Shown piece after piece: positions 1-5,337 of a stretch of 5,337 bases of DNA. The first letter of the stretch is position 1. The number at the start of each line of letters is the position of its first letter. The DNA lies in NCBI GenBank assembly GCA_005879435.1, contig VBKX01000123.1, positions 1-5,337 of the forward strand, written 5' to 3'. Source of the stretch: Deltaproteobacteria bacterium (GTDB lineage Bacteria; Desulfobacterota; Binatia; UBA9968). A model generated the notes under the pieces. It saw only the letters and a program-made list of their open reading frames with translations, made no database searches and was not told where the DNA came from. The translations under genes and the position numbers were made by a program.

Positions 1-41
1 ACTTGCGCGCTGAGGTTGCGCAAGAAATGGGAGAAGCATAG
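1..41 (+). CDS. thrS: 3' end of threonyl-tRNA synthetase (partial, probable)
   Basis: The frame starting at base 3 reads LRAEVAQEMGEA and then a TAG stop at 39-41. Only 12 residues are visible, which is too few to identify a protein by itself. The assignment rests on position: thrS lies directly upstream of infC in the conserved thrS-infC-rpmI-rplT-pheST cluster, and a charged amphipathic helix of this kind is a plausible end for the ThrRS anticodon-binding domain. The gap to the infC start is 35 bases with no terminator-like hairpin, which fits cotranscription. The rest of the gene lies outside the window. Confidence 0.5.
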   Translation, partial: LRAEVAQEMGEA

Positions 42-65
42 ATATATGGAGATCAAACTGGACAC

Positions 66-73
66 GGAGGTGG
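66..73 (+). promoter_or_regulatory. Strong ribosome binding site of infC
   Basis: GGAGGTGG is a near-perfect Shine-Dalgarno sequence. The core GGAGGT at 66-71 ends 5 bases before the ATC codon at 77. This site decides the start of infC: the first standard start codon in frame, GTG at 122, lies about 50 bases further on and would drop conserved N-terminal residues. Confidence 0.8.
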
Positions 74-76
74 CCT

Positions 77-580
77 ATCGCCAAAGAAGCGAGGATTAAT
101 CACCAAATTCGCGCGCGCGAAGTGCGGGTGATCGGACCGAAGGGCGAGCAGCTCGGAGTGCTGCCGCTGTATGAAGCGTTGAAACAAGTGGACGCCCAGG
201 AGCTGGATTTAGTCGAAGTGGCCCCGGACGCGCAACCGCCTGTTTGCCGGATGATGGACTACGGCAAATTTCGCTACGAGCAAAAAAAGAAATCCCACGG
301 GCCGAAAAAACATGCGGTGGTCGAGATCAAGGAAGTCAAAATGGGTTCTCGAACCGATGCCCATGACGTCGAGCACAAGGTCCGGAACATTCGTCAGTTC
401 ATCGAGAAGGGCCAAAGAGTAAAAGTTTCGGTTTTCTTCCGCGGGCGAGAAATCACCCATCCCGAGCTAGGGCGCCAGATGCTTCGCGGGGTGGTCGTTC
501 AAGTCCAAGATATCGCCAAACTCGATATCGAACCGCGTCTCGAGGGACGAAGCATGGCGATGTTGTTGACGCCCAAGTAG
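77..580 (+). CDS. infC: Translation initiation factor IF-3
   Basis: IF3 binds the 30S subunit, prevents premature 50S joining and checks start-codon and initiator-tRNA pairing. I place the start at ATC (77), giving 167 residues beginning with formyl-Met in place of IAKEARINHQIRARE, a typical IF3 N-terminus. A later GTG at 122 would remove these 15 conserved residues and has no comparable ribosome binding site. The N domain covers about residues 1-60. The basic linker YGKFRYEQKKK is at about 62-72, and the C domain from about 83 carries KEVKMG, FRGRE (about 121-125) and the closing LEGRSMAMLLTPK. Length matches the family, usually 165-180. An AUU, AUC or AUA start is a known autoregulatory device of infC: IF3 discriminates against these codons and so represses its own synthesis. 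Its use here is inferred from the sequence. rpmI follows after 45 bases. Confidence 0.96.
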   Translation: MAKEARINHQIRAREVRVIGPKGEQLGVLPLYEALKQVDAQELDLVEVAPDAQPPVCRMMDYGKFRYEQKKKSHGPKKHAVVEIKEVKMGSRTDAHDVEHKVRNIRQFIEKGQRVKVSVFFRGREITHPELGRQMLRGVVVQVQDIAKLDIEPRLEGRSMAMLLTPK

Positions 581-625
581 TAGCAGGCCACGAGTTCCCG
601 AAGATCAACCTCAAAGGAGTGCACA

Positions 626-823
626 GTGCCAAAAATCAGAACCAACAGGTCCGCAGCCAAACGGTTTCGTGTCACGGGGAGCGGAAAAATTAAACGCAAC
701 AAGGGATATAAACGTCATATTCTCTCGAGCAAGAACAAAAAACGCAAAAGGCATTTGCGCCAGGCGACGACGGTCGCTGCGGTGGAAGTAAAGAACATTC
801 GTAAACTGATACCGTATAAATAA
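626..823 (+). CDS. rpmI: Large ribosomal subunit protein bL35
   Basis: bL35 is a small basic protein of the 50S subunit. The 65-residue product starts MPKIRTNRSAAKRFRVTGSG, the standard bL35 N-terminus, and continues with lysine- and arginine-rich RNA-binding sequence (IKRNKGYKRHILSSKNKKRKRHLR at residues 22-45) before ending in RKLIPYK. Full length for the family. The start is GTG at 626, preceded by AAAGGAG at 613-619 with 6 bases of spacing. It lies between infC and rplT, its normal place. In E. coli and Bacillus, bL20 represses this operon by binding the messenger; whether that happens here cannot be read from the sequence. Confidence 0.97.
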   Translation: MPKIRTNRSAAKRFRVTGSGKIKRNKGYKRHILSSKNKKRKRHLRQATTVAAVEVKNIRKLIPYK

Positions 824-892
824 GCAAACAAACCTCGAGATTGAGTCATAAGGACAGAACGGACTCCGGCTTCTCAGTCTTCGGCGTTACTC

Positions 893-901
893 AGGAAGGA
901 G
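893..901 (+). promoter_or_regulatory. Ribosome binding site of rplT
   Basis: AGGAAGGAG lies 8 bases before the GTG at 910. It supports that GTG as the start over an in-frame TTG at 841, which would add 23 residues unlike any bL20 N-terminus. Confidence 0.7.
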
Positions 902-909
902 TTTTTCAA

Positions 910-1269
910 GTGCCCAGAGCTAAAGGTGGAAGCAAATCGCGGCAGAGACGCAAAAAGATCATGAAGCTTGCCAAAGGCTACGTCGGTGGCCGAGGACGAT
1001 TATATCGCTCGGCGCGGGAGACGGTGGAGCGGGCGTTGACGTTTGCTTATCGGGACCGGCGGGTGAAGAAAAGAACGTTCCGAGGTCTATGGATCACCCG
1101 TATCGGCGCGGCGGCGAAAATCAACGGTCTCTCGTACAGTCAGTTGATCACGGGGCTCAAGCACGCCGGTGTGGAGCTGGACCGTAAGATCCTGGCCGAG
1201 ATTGCCGTGGCGGATATGCCGGCTTTCGGCCAGATAGCTCAGACCGCAAAATCCCACCTGGGCGCTTAA
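910..1269 (+). CDS. rplT: Large ribosomal subunit protein bL20
   Basis: bL20 binds 23S rRNA directly and is needed early in 50S assembly. In several bacteria it also represses its own operon. The 119-residue product begins MPRAKGG, the family start, followed by the long basic N-terminal extension (about residues 1-60), with KKIMKLAKGYVGGRGRLYR at about 15-33 and the highly conserved AYRDRRVKKRTFRGLWITRI at about 46-65. The globular C-terminal part contains NGLSYSQLITGLK and ELDRKILAEIAVAD. Length matches the family (117-120). The frame stays open upstream to a TTG at 841, but the ribosome binding site at 893-901 and the PRAKGG homology fix the start at GTG 910. pheS follows 21 bases after the stop. 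Confidence 0.97.
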   Translation: MPRAKGGSKSRQRRKKIMKLAKGYVGGRGRLYRSARETVERALTFAYRDRRVKKRTFRGLWITRIGAAAKINGLSYSQLITGLKHAGVELDRKILAEIAVADMPAFGQIAQTAKSHLGA

Positions 1270-1290
1270 GCGATCGAGCCTTGCAGTCGA

Positions 1291-2293
1291 ATGAACGATT
1301 CCGTGGAAACTCTCCAGGGAGAGGTTCTCGCTCGCATTCAGCAGGCCAAGTCGGATAAAGAGCTGGAACAGATCCGAGTCGAGGTTCTAGGTCGCAGTGG
1401 CAGCGTCACGCTTCGACTCCGCGGTCTCAAAGATTTGCCGGCAGAAGAGCGACGGCATGCCGGAGAGCAGCTCAATCAGTTGCGCCGCACACTCGAAGAG
1501 CATTTCGAAGAGCGGCTCGGCGGAGCGCGTCGACATCACTCTGCCCGGAACGCGTCGGGCGAGGGGAAGCGCTCATCCCCTCACACTCGTTACCGACGAG
1601 ATCATCGATATCTTCTGGGGCATGGGCTTTGAGATCGCGCGCGGCCCGGATATCGAGGACGACTATCATAATTTCGAAGCGCTCAACTTTCCCAAAGATC
1701 ATCCGGCGCGGGATATGCAAGATACGATCTTTGTGTCGAATAACCGGTTGTTGCGAACACACACGTCGCCGGTGCAGATCCGCGCTATGGAAAGCCGCAA
1801 GCCACCGCTTCAAGTCATCGTGCCCGGAGCGGTCTACCGCCACGATGACGATGCGACGCATTCACCGATGTTCCATCAGGTGGAAGGATTCATGGTCGAC
1901 CAGGCTATCGCTTTCTCCGATCTGAAGGGCGTGCTGACGCATTTCTTGCGGCAAATTTTCGATCGCGACGCCGGGGTAAGGTTTCGGCCGAGCTTTTTTC
2001 CTTTTACAGAACCGAGCGCAGAAATCGATATTCAATGCGTGATCTGCGGCGGGGATGGGACGCTGCGGGATGGGCAGTCTTGCCGCGTTTGTAAGACTTC
2101 GGGCTGGTTGGAAATTCTCGGCGCCGGCATGATTGACCCCGCGGTTTTTAAGTTCGTCGGTTATGACCCGGAAAAGGTCTCCGGCTTCGCGTTTGGTATG
2201 GGCGTCGAACGGATCGCCATGCTCAAATACGGAATCGACGACATTCGCCTGTTTTTTCAAAATGACCTGAGGTTCTTAAGACAATTCGCTTGA
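1291..2293 (+). CDS. pheS: Phenylalanyl-tRNA synthetase alpha subunit, frame broken near 1513-1522
   Basis: PheS is the catalytic subunit of the (alpha-beta)2 enzyme that charges tRNA-Phe. The first part (ATG 1291 to about 1515, roughly 75 residues) is the N-terminal coiled-coil arm, with RVEVLGRSGSVTLRLRGL and LPAEERRHAGEQLNQLRRTL. This frame then runs into unrelated sequence and stops at 1630-1632. From about 1520 the frame one base later reads AERVDITLPG and continues to the TGA at 2291-2293. It carries motif 1 (HPLTLVTDEIIDIFWGMGF, then EDDYHNFEALNFP), HTSPVQIRAM, motif 2 (VYRHDDDATHSPMFHQVEG), FTEPSAEIDI and motif 3 (GFAFGMGVERIAMLKYGIDD). A cysteine knuckle CVICGGDGTLRDGQSCRVC sits before GWLEILGAG. 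Compared with E. coli PheS as I recall it, about 11 residues are missing at the break, so a deletion of about 32 bases fits better than a one-base error. No clear ribosome binding site precedes ATG 1291. Because the gene is normally essential, a sequence error or a second copy elsewhere is likely. Confidence 0.9.
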
Positions 2294-2299
2294 CCGCGC

Positions 2300-2360
2300 G
2301 AAAGATGGAGTATTCGATACAAAGAGTCATCTTTCTGATAGCTTCAATACTTCGTGACTC
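2300..2360 (+). promoter_or_regulatory. Possible alternative RNA stems in the pheS-pheT spacer
   Basis: In the 73-base spacer GAAAGATG (2300-2307) is perfectly complementary to CATCTTTC (2328-2335), with a nested GTAT/ATAC stem at 2310-2320. Two competing pairings also exist: GGAGTATT (2307-2314) with AATACTTC (2346-2353, one G-U), and GAGTCA (2324-2329) with TGACTC (2355-2360). The last would cover the bases just before the pheT start at 2367. No T-run follows, so this is not an intrinsic terminator. A role in translation of pheT is conjecture. Confidence 0.3.
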
Positions 2361-2366
2361 GGTATT

Positions 2367-4451
2367 ATGAAGGTCACTTTCAACTGGCTTAAAGAATTCG
2401 TCGAATTCACGGGAGCGCCCGAGGAGCTTGCCAAGTTGCTCACCATGGCGGGGCTCGAGGTGGAGTCGCAGGCGATGCTGCGCGAGCCGGACTCCAATCG
2501 CGACGATTGGGTGTTCGAAATCGCCGTGACGCCGAACCGCGGCGACTGTTTGGGGATCATCGGGATTGCGCGGGAAGTCGCTGCTTTGACCGGAGCAAAA
2601 CTCAAAGCCGTGCCCTCGAGCGCGACTAAGAAAGATACCAGTATCAACAAGCGCATCGCTCTGAAGATCGACGACACCAAGCTTTGCGCGCGCTATTCGG
2701 CGCGCATTGTGGACGAACTCAGGATCGCGCCATCGCCGGCTTGGCTGCGCTGCCGGTTGGAAGCTTGCGGCATCCGCGCCATTAACAACGTCGTCGATGC
2801 GACCAACTACGTGATGCTTGAAACCGGTCAGCCGCTGCACGCTTTCGACCTGGAGCGGATGCCGACCAAAAGGGTAGTCGTCCGTCCGGCCAAAGCGATC
2901 AAAAAGTTTACCACGCTCGATGGCCTCGAGCGCGAGTTGATGCCCGAGGATTTGCTTATTTGCGATGGCGAAATGCCGATCGCTCTTGCCGGTGTTATGG
3001 GGGGCATGGATTCCGAAGTGCGCGACTCGACGCGCTCGATTCTGCTCGAAAGCGCGAACTTCGCGCCGTCCAATATTCGGCGCACGGCTAGACGTCTGGC
3101 GTTGCACAGCGAGGCATCGCACCGCTTCGAGCGCGGGGTCGATCCCGATGGGACGATCCGGGCGTTGGATCGTGCCGTGTGGCTGATTAAGCAGATTGCC
3201 GGCGGAAATGCGTCGGTCGGCGCCGCTGATTGTTATCCGGTTAAGGCTAAACCGGTGACGCTTCGATTGCGAGCGGAACGCCTTGAAAGGCTCCTCGGCG
3301 TTCGCGTCGACCTCAAGCAGGCGGAGAAATTGTTTGACGCCCTTGGTTTGAAGACCGAGCGACAGGAGAAAAACCGAGTCCTGCGAGTCCGTGTGCCGAC
3401 AAACCGCGCCGACCTTACACGTGAAGCCGATTTGATCGAAGAGGTGGCGCGTTTGCGCGGCTATGACAAGATTCCGACGACTTTACCGCTGACTAGAATT
3501 GCGGGCGGCAATATCGACCGCCGACTGGCTTGGGAAAGAAAACTGAGCGTACTCTTGATTGGGGAAGGCTTGACCGAGGTCATTAATCTACCGTTCACTT
3601 CGGAAAAGTTGAATCGAAATTTCACCGGCCTTTGGCAGCCGGCGGCTGCGGCGGTGGCGGTGCTCAATCCGTTGGCGAAAGAAAACGCGGAAATGCGCCA
3701 CAGCTTGATTCCCGGATTGGTCGACAATTTACGACTTAATCTTGCTCACAAAGGGAAAAGCTTTCATGGATATCATCTGGGCAAGGTTTTTGGTTCGACG
3801 GCAGCCGGTGAAATCAATGAACGCCGGTGCGTCGGCGGACTCCTGTACGGACCCCAAAGAGTTTATGGTTTGCATGTGGGCGAAGAGGTTTCGGTGGGAT
3901 TTCTGCAGTGCAAAGGGGTGGTCGAAGGCATCCTCGACCTTTTCCGTCTTGCCGAAAGGACATCCTGGTCCCATAACGATTTTAGGTTTTTGCATCCGGG
4001 AAAATCGGCGCTGTTGCGGTGCGATCAATTTGTACTGGGTTACATGGGTGAGCTGCATCCCGATTTATCCGGTGAGCTCGAGATTCCTGCAGGCTGGGTG
4101 TTTGAACTTGACTTCGATAAACTGCTTGAGTATGCTCCGCGCCGAATAGTGACGCAGACGCTTCCGCGCTTTCCGGCCGTCGAGCGGGACTTAGCCATAG
4201 TGGTCGATCGTGATTTTGCCTCCCAACAAGTCATCAGTTGGATCAACAATCTCGGCGAGCCTTTGATCGAACATGTTGAAGTTTTCGACCAATATCTCGG
4301 GGCGCCGATTCCAGACGGCAAGAAGAGTTTGGCTTATAGAGTTTCCTATCGCGCCGAGGACAAAACCCTGACCGACGCGGAGATCAATGGGCTTCACCAG
4401 AATCTTGTACAACGGCTTCGAGATACATTTGGGGCCGAGCAACGCGGCTGA
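2367..4451 (+). CDS. pheT: Phenylalanyl-tRNA synthetase beta subunit lacking the N-terminal tRNA-binding domain
   Basis: PheT is the structural, tRNA-binding and editing subunit of the enzyme. The ATG at 2367 gives MKVTFNWLKEFV, the usual PheT start, although no good ribosome binding site precedes it. Domains in order: B1, first part (residues 1-34, ending LTMAGLEVES); B1, second part (about 48-75, VFEIAVTPNRGDCLGIIGIAREVAAL); B3/B4 editing domain (about 100-280), with NNVVDATNYVMLETGQPLHAFD, whose His158 is probably the editing-pocket histidine, then ALAGVMGG and LHSEASHRFERGVDP; B5 (about 296-375, with VPTNRADLTREADLIEEVARL); the B6/B7 catalytic-like core (about 385-590); and the C-terminal B8 ferredoxin-fold anticodon-binding domain (about 598-690, PRFPAVERDLAIVVD to DKTLTDAEI). 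The product is 694 residues against about 790-800 in most bacteria. The shortfall is the EMAP/OB-like B2 domain that normally sits between LEVE and the VTPNR segment; only about 14 residues join them here. The frame is otherwise intact. Confidence 0.96.
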   Translation: MKVTFNWLKEFVEFTGAPEELAKLLTMAGLEVESQAMLREPDSNRDDWVFEIAVTPNRGDCLGIIGIAREVAALTGAKLKAVPSSATKKDTSINKRIALKIDDTKLCARYSARIVDELRIAPSPAWLRCRLEACGIRAINNVVDATNYVMLETGQPLHAFDLERMPTKRVVVRPAKAIKKFTTLDGLERELMPEDLLICDGEMPIALAGVMGGMDSEVRDSTRSILLESANFAPSNIRRTARRLALHSEASHRFERGVDPDGTIRALDRAVWLIKQIAGGNASVGAADCYPVKAKPVTLRLRAERLERLLGVRVDLKQAEKLFDALGLKTERQEKNRVLRVRVPTNRADLTREADLIEEVARLRGYDKIPTTLPLTRIAGGNIDRRLAWERKLSVLLIGEGLTEVINLPFTSEKLNRNFTGLWQPAAAAVAVLNPLAKENAEMRHSLIPGLVDNLRLNLAHKGKSFHGYHLGKVFGSTAAGEINERRCVGGLLYGPQRVYGLHVGEEVSVGFLQCKGVVEGILDLFRLAERTSWSHNDFRFLHPGKSALLRCDQFVLGYMGELHPDLSGELEIPAGWVFELDFDKLLEYAPRRIVTQTLPRFPAVERDLAIVVDRDFASQQVISWINNLGEPLIEHVEVFDQYLGAPIPDGKKSLAYRVSYRAEDKTLTDAEINGLHQNLVQRLRDTFGAEQRG

Positions 4452-4489
4452 CGTGCCATGACTGACTGTGCCCAGGGGAGAGGTGTAAT

Positions 4490-4813
4490 ATGACGAAAGC
4501 TGAAATTATCACGCGAATTTACGAGAAGGTTGGGTTTTCAAAAAAGGACGCCACGGACGTCGTCGAGGCGACATTCGACATCATTAAAGGCTGCTTGGAG
4601 CGAGGCGAAAAAGTAAAAATTTCCGGTTTTGGAAATTTTGTCGTCAATACCAAGCGCCCCCGAAAGGGACGAAACCCGCAGACCGGCGATGAGATCATCA
4701 TCGTCGGGCGAAAGGTTCTGACCTTTAAAGCGAGCCAGATCATGAAGAAAAGTCTCAACGGTATTTCTTCGTCTTCGCCCGAGTCTGCGCCAAGCTCCTC
4801 CGCGTCGGAATAG
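4490..4813 (+). CDS. ihfA: Integration host factor alpha-type DNA-bending protein
   Basis: Member of the HU/IHF family, which bends DNA as a dimer and shapes the nucleoid, promoters and recombination sites. The 107-residue product starts MTKAEIITRIYEKVGFSKKDA and has the two-helix dimer body (about residues 1-45). It continues with the signature KVKISGFGNF (41-50) and the beta-arm KRPRKGRNPQTGDEI with the DNA-intercalating proline at residue 63, then GRKVLTFKASQIMKK. Residues 92-107 form an extra tail rich in serine, proline and glutamate (SSSSPESAPSSSASE). A purine-rich ribosome binding site, GGGGAGAGGTG at 4475-4485, precedes the ATG. Placement straight after pheT, as for E. coli ihfA, favours the alpha subunit over HU; the sequence alone cannot rule out a homodimer. 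The gap from pheT is 38 bases. Confidence 0.9.
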   Translation: MTKAEIITRIYEKVGFSKKDATDVVEATFDIIKGCLERGEKVKISGFGNFVVNTKRPRKGRNPQTGDEIIIVGRKVLTFKASQIMKKSLNGISSSSPESAPSSSASE

Positions 4814-4821
4814 ATCCGGCT

Positions 4822-5175
4822 ATGCCTCCGCGTTTGCCGGAAAAGATTTATTTTAAGATCGGCGAAGTCAGCGAGATCGTCGGTGTCGAGCCTTACGTTT
4901 TGCGTTATTGGGAAACCGAGTTCGACCTTCTGAAACCCTCCAAGGCGCCGTCCAAACATCGGTTATATAAGAAACGCGATGTCGAGCTGCTGCTCGAAAT
5001 CAAACGCCTTCTCTACACCGATGGATTCACAATCGAAGGGGCGCGGAAAAAATTAAAAGAAGCCAGGAAAGAAGAAAAAGATCAACTTAAGCTGCCTCTC
5101 TCCGAGCAGAAATACCGAAGCGCGCTCGTGAAGCTAAAAAAAGATTTGGAATCGCTTCGTCGATTGTTGTCCTAA
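4822..5175 (+). CDS. MerR-family-like DNA-binding regulator
   Basis: A 117-residue protein with an N-terminal MerR-type winged helix-turn-helix. YFKIGEVSEIVGVEPYVLRY (residues 10-29) gives the recognition helices and the start of the RYWETEF signature, RLYKKRDVELLLEIK (47-61) forms the wing and third helix, and FTIEGARKKL (69-78) ends the domain. A lysine- and glutamate-rich region follows, then a short probable coiled coil (ALVKLKKDLESLRRLLS, 101-117) that could mediate dimerisation. I see no cysteine metal site and no effector-binding domain, so no ligand can be proposed. The ATG lies 8 bases after the ihfA stop with no clear ribosome binding site, which suggests translational coupling to ihfA. 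Small MerR-like genes in this place recur in deltaproteobacterial genomes to my knowledge; their targets are generally unassigned. The tail is short compared with metal- or drug-responsive MerR proteins. Confidence 0.9.
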   Translation: MPPRLPEKIYFKIGEVSEIVGVEPYVLRYWETEFDLLKPSKAPSKHRLYKKRDVELLLEIKRLLYTDGFTIEGARKKLKEARKEEKDQLKLPLSEQKYRSALVKLKKDLESLRRLLS

Positions 5176-5187
5176 GGGCGATCGTCA

Positions 5188-5218
5188 CAGGCGCGACGGG
5201 TCCGTTTCGCCGAGCCTG
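5188..5218 (+). terminator. GC-rich hairpin after the merR-like gene, possible terminator without a U-tract
   Basis: CAGGC (5188-5192) pairs with GCCTG (5214-5218), enclosing a second imperfect stem (GCGACGG against CCGTTTCGC). It begins 12 bases after the merR-like stop and before a separate tRNA gene, where a transcription end is expected. The following bases, CTCAAACCC, are not a T-run, so it is not a classical intrinsic terminator. It could be a processing or RNA-stabilising hairpin, or chance in GC-rich sequence. Confidence 0.3.
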
Positions 5219-5297
5219 CTCAAACCCAATCGAACCGTGCGTGAAATTGATTTGACGCGCGTGGAATGTTACGTTTCGCCTACTTCCAAACCGACGT

Positions 5298-5337
5298 CGG
5301 GGCGTAGCGCAGCCTGGTAGCGCACACGCTTGGGGTG
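5298..5337 (+). tRNA. tRNA-Pro, anticodon GGG (5' half, cut by window edge)
   Basis: The 5' acceptor strand CGGGGCG (5298-5304) is followed by T8 and A9. The D stem GCGC/GCGC (5307-5310 with 5320-5323) encloses AGCCTGGTA, with the conserved G18-G19. After A26 comes the anticodon stem CACGC (5325-5329) and the loop TTGGGGT (5330-5336), which puts anticodon GGG at 5332-5334 after the invariant T33. The overall pattern closely resembles E. coli proline tRNAs, including the unusual C at position 1 of the acceptor stem. The 3' half of the anticodon stem, the T arm and the 3' acceptor strand lie outside the window. It would decode CCC and CCU. Confidence 0.93.

Noticed and set aside
46..99. A 17-codon open frame (ATG 46 to TAA 97-99), MEIKLDTEVAYRQRSED, overlapping the infC start in another frame, as a leader peptide.
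   Set aside because: It has no runs of regulatory codons, its upstream purine stretch is poorly spaced, and the strong ribosome binding site within it serves infC. Such a short frame is expected by chance.
841..909. An N-terminal extension of bL20 from TTG 841.
   Set aside because: The added residues do not resemble bL20, no ribosome binding site precedes 841, and GTG 910 with AGGAAGGAG matches the family start exactly.
1397..1515. The upstream part of the frame-2 reading frame (from GTG 1397) as the true N-terminus of PheS.
   Set aside because: Its translation has no PheS character here, while frame 1 over the same bases encodes a clear PheS coiled-coil arm.
1505..1530. Programmed +1 frameshifting in pheS.
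   Set aside because: No recognisable shift-prone codon followed by a stop or stimulator is seen at the junction, and the coincident loss of about 11 residues points to a deletion.
2223..3122. A 299-residue open frame on the minus strand over the end of pheS and the start of pheT.
   Set aside because: It has no recognisable motifs, lies antisense to well-conserved pheST sequence, and is explained by the codon bias of the + strand genes.
5252..5297. A promoter for the tRNA-Pro gene with TTGACG (5252-5257) as the -35 element.
   Set aside because: No acceptable -10 hexamer lies 16-18 bases downstream (TTCGCC at 17); the nearest AT-richer hexamer, TACTTC at 5281, is 23 bases away.

Overview
The window holds one co-directional cluster, all on the + strand, of translation genes followed by two nucleoid/regulator genes and a tRNA: the 3' end of thrS (probable), infC, rpmI, rplT, pheS, pheT, an IHF-alpha-type gene, a MerR-like gene, and the first half of a tRNA-Pro(GGG) cut by the right edge. 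Gaps between genes are 8 to 86 bases. I see no convincing internal intrinsic terminator, so thrS to merR looks like a single operon.

The order thrS-infC-rpmI-rplT-pheS-pheT-ihfA is widespread in Proteobacteria. A small MerR-like gene directly after ihfA, with tRNA-Pro next, is an arrangement I associate with Deltaproteobacteria in the old sense (Desulfobacterota, Myxococcota and related uncultured lineages). Moderately high GC and many non-AUG starts fit that. I cannot name a genus; an uncultured or metagenome-derived bacterium is likely.

Layout: 1-41 thrS tail; 77-580 infC, from a rare AUC start behind a strong ribosome binding site; 626-823 rpmI; 910-1269 rplT; 1291-2293 pheS, whose reading frame breaks near 1513-1522; 2367-4451 pheT, about 100 residues shorter than usual; 4490-4813 ihfA; 4822-5175 merR-like; 5176-5297 a spacer with one GC-rich hairpin; 5298 onward tRNA-Pro. 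The genes supply initiation (IF3), two large-subunit proteins (bL35, bL20) and both subunits of phenylalanyl-tRNA synthetase, then a DNA-bending protein and a probable DNA-binding regulator.

I see no new defence, mobile or metabolic system. Two points deserve attention, both in phenylalanyl-tRNA synthetase. First, pheS has a frame break that coincides with about 11 missing residues in its tRNA-contacting coiled-coil arm. Second, pheT cleanly lacks the N-terminal tRNA-binding (OB/EMAP-like) domain found in most bacterial PheT. The first may be a sequence or assembly error. The second is an intact in-frame architecture and is probably real.
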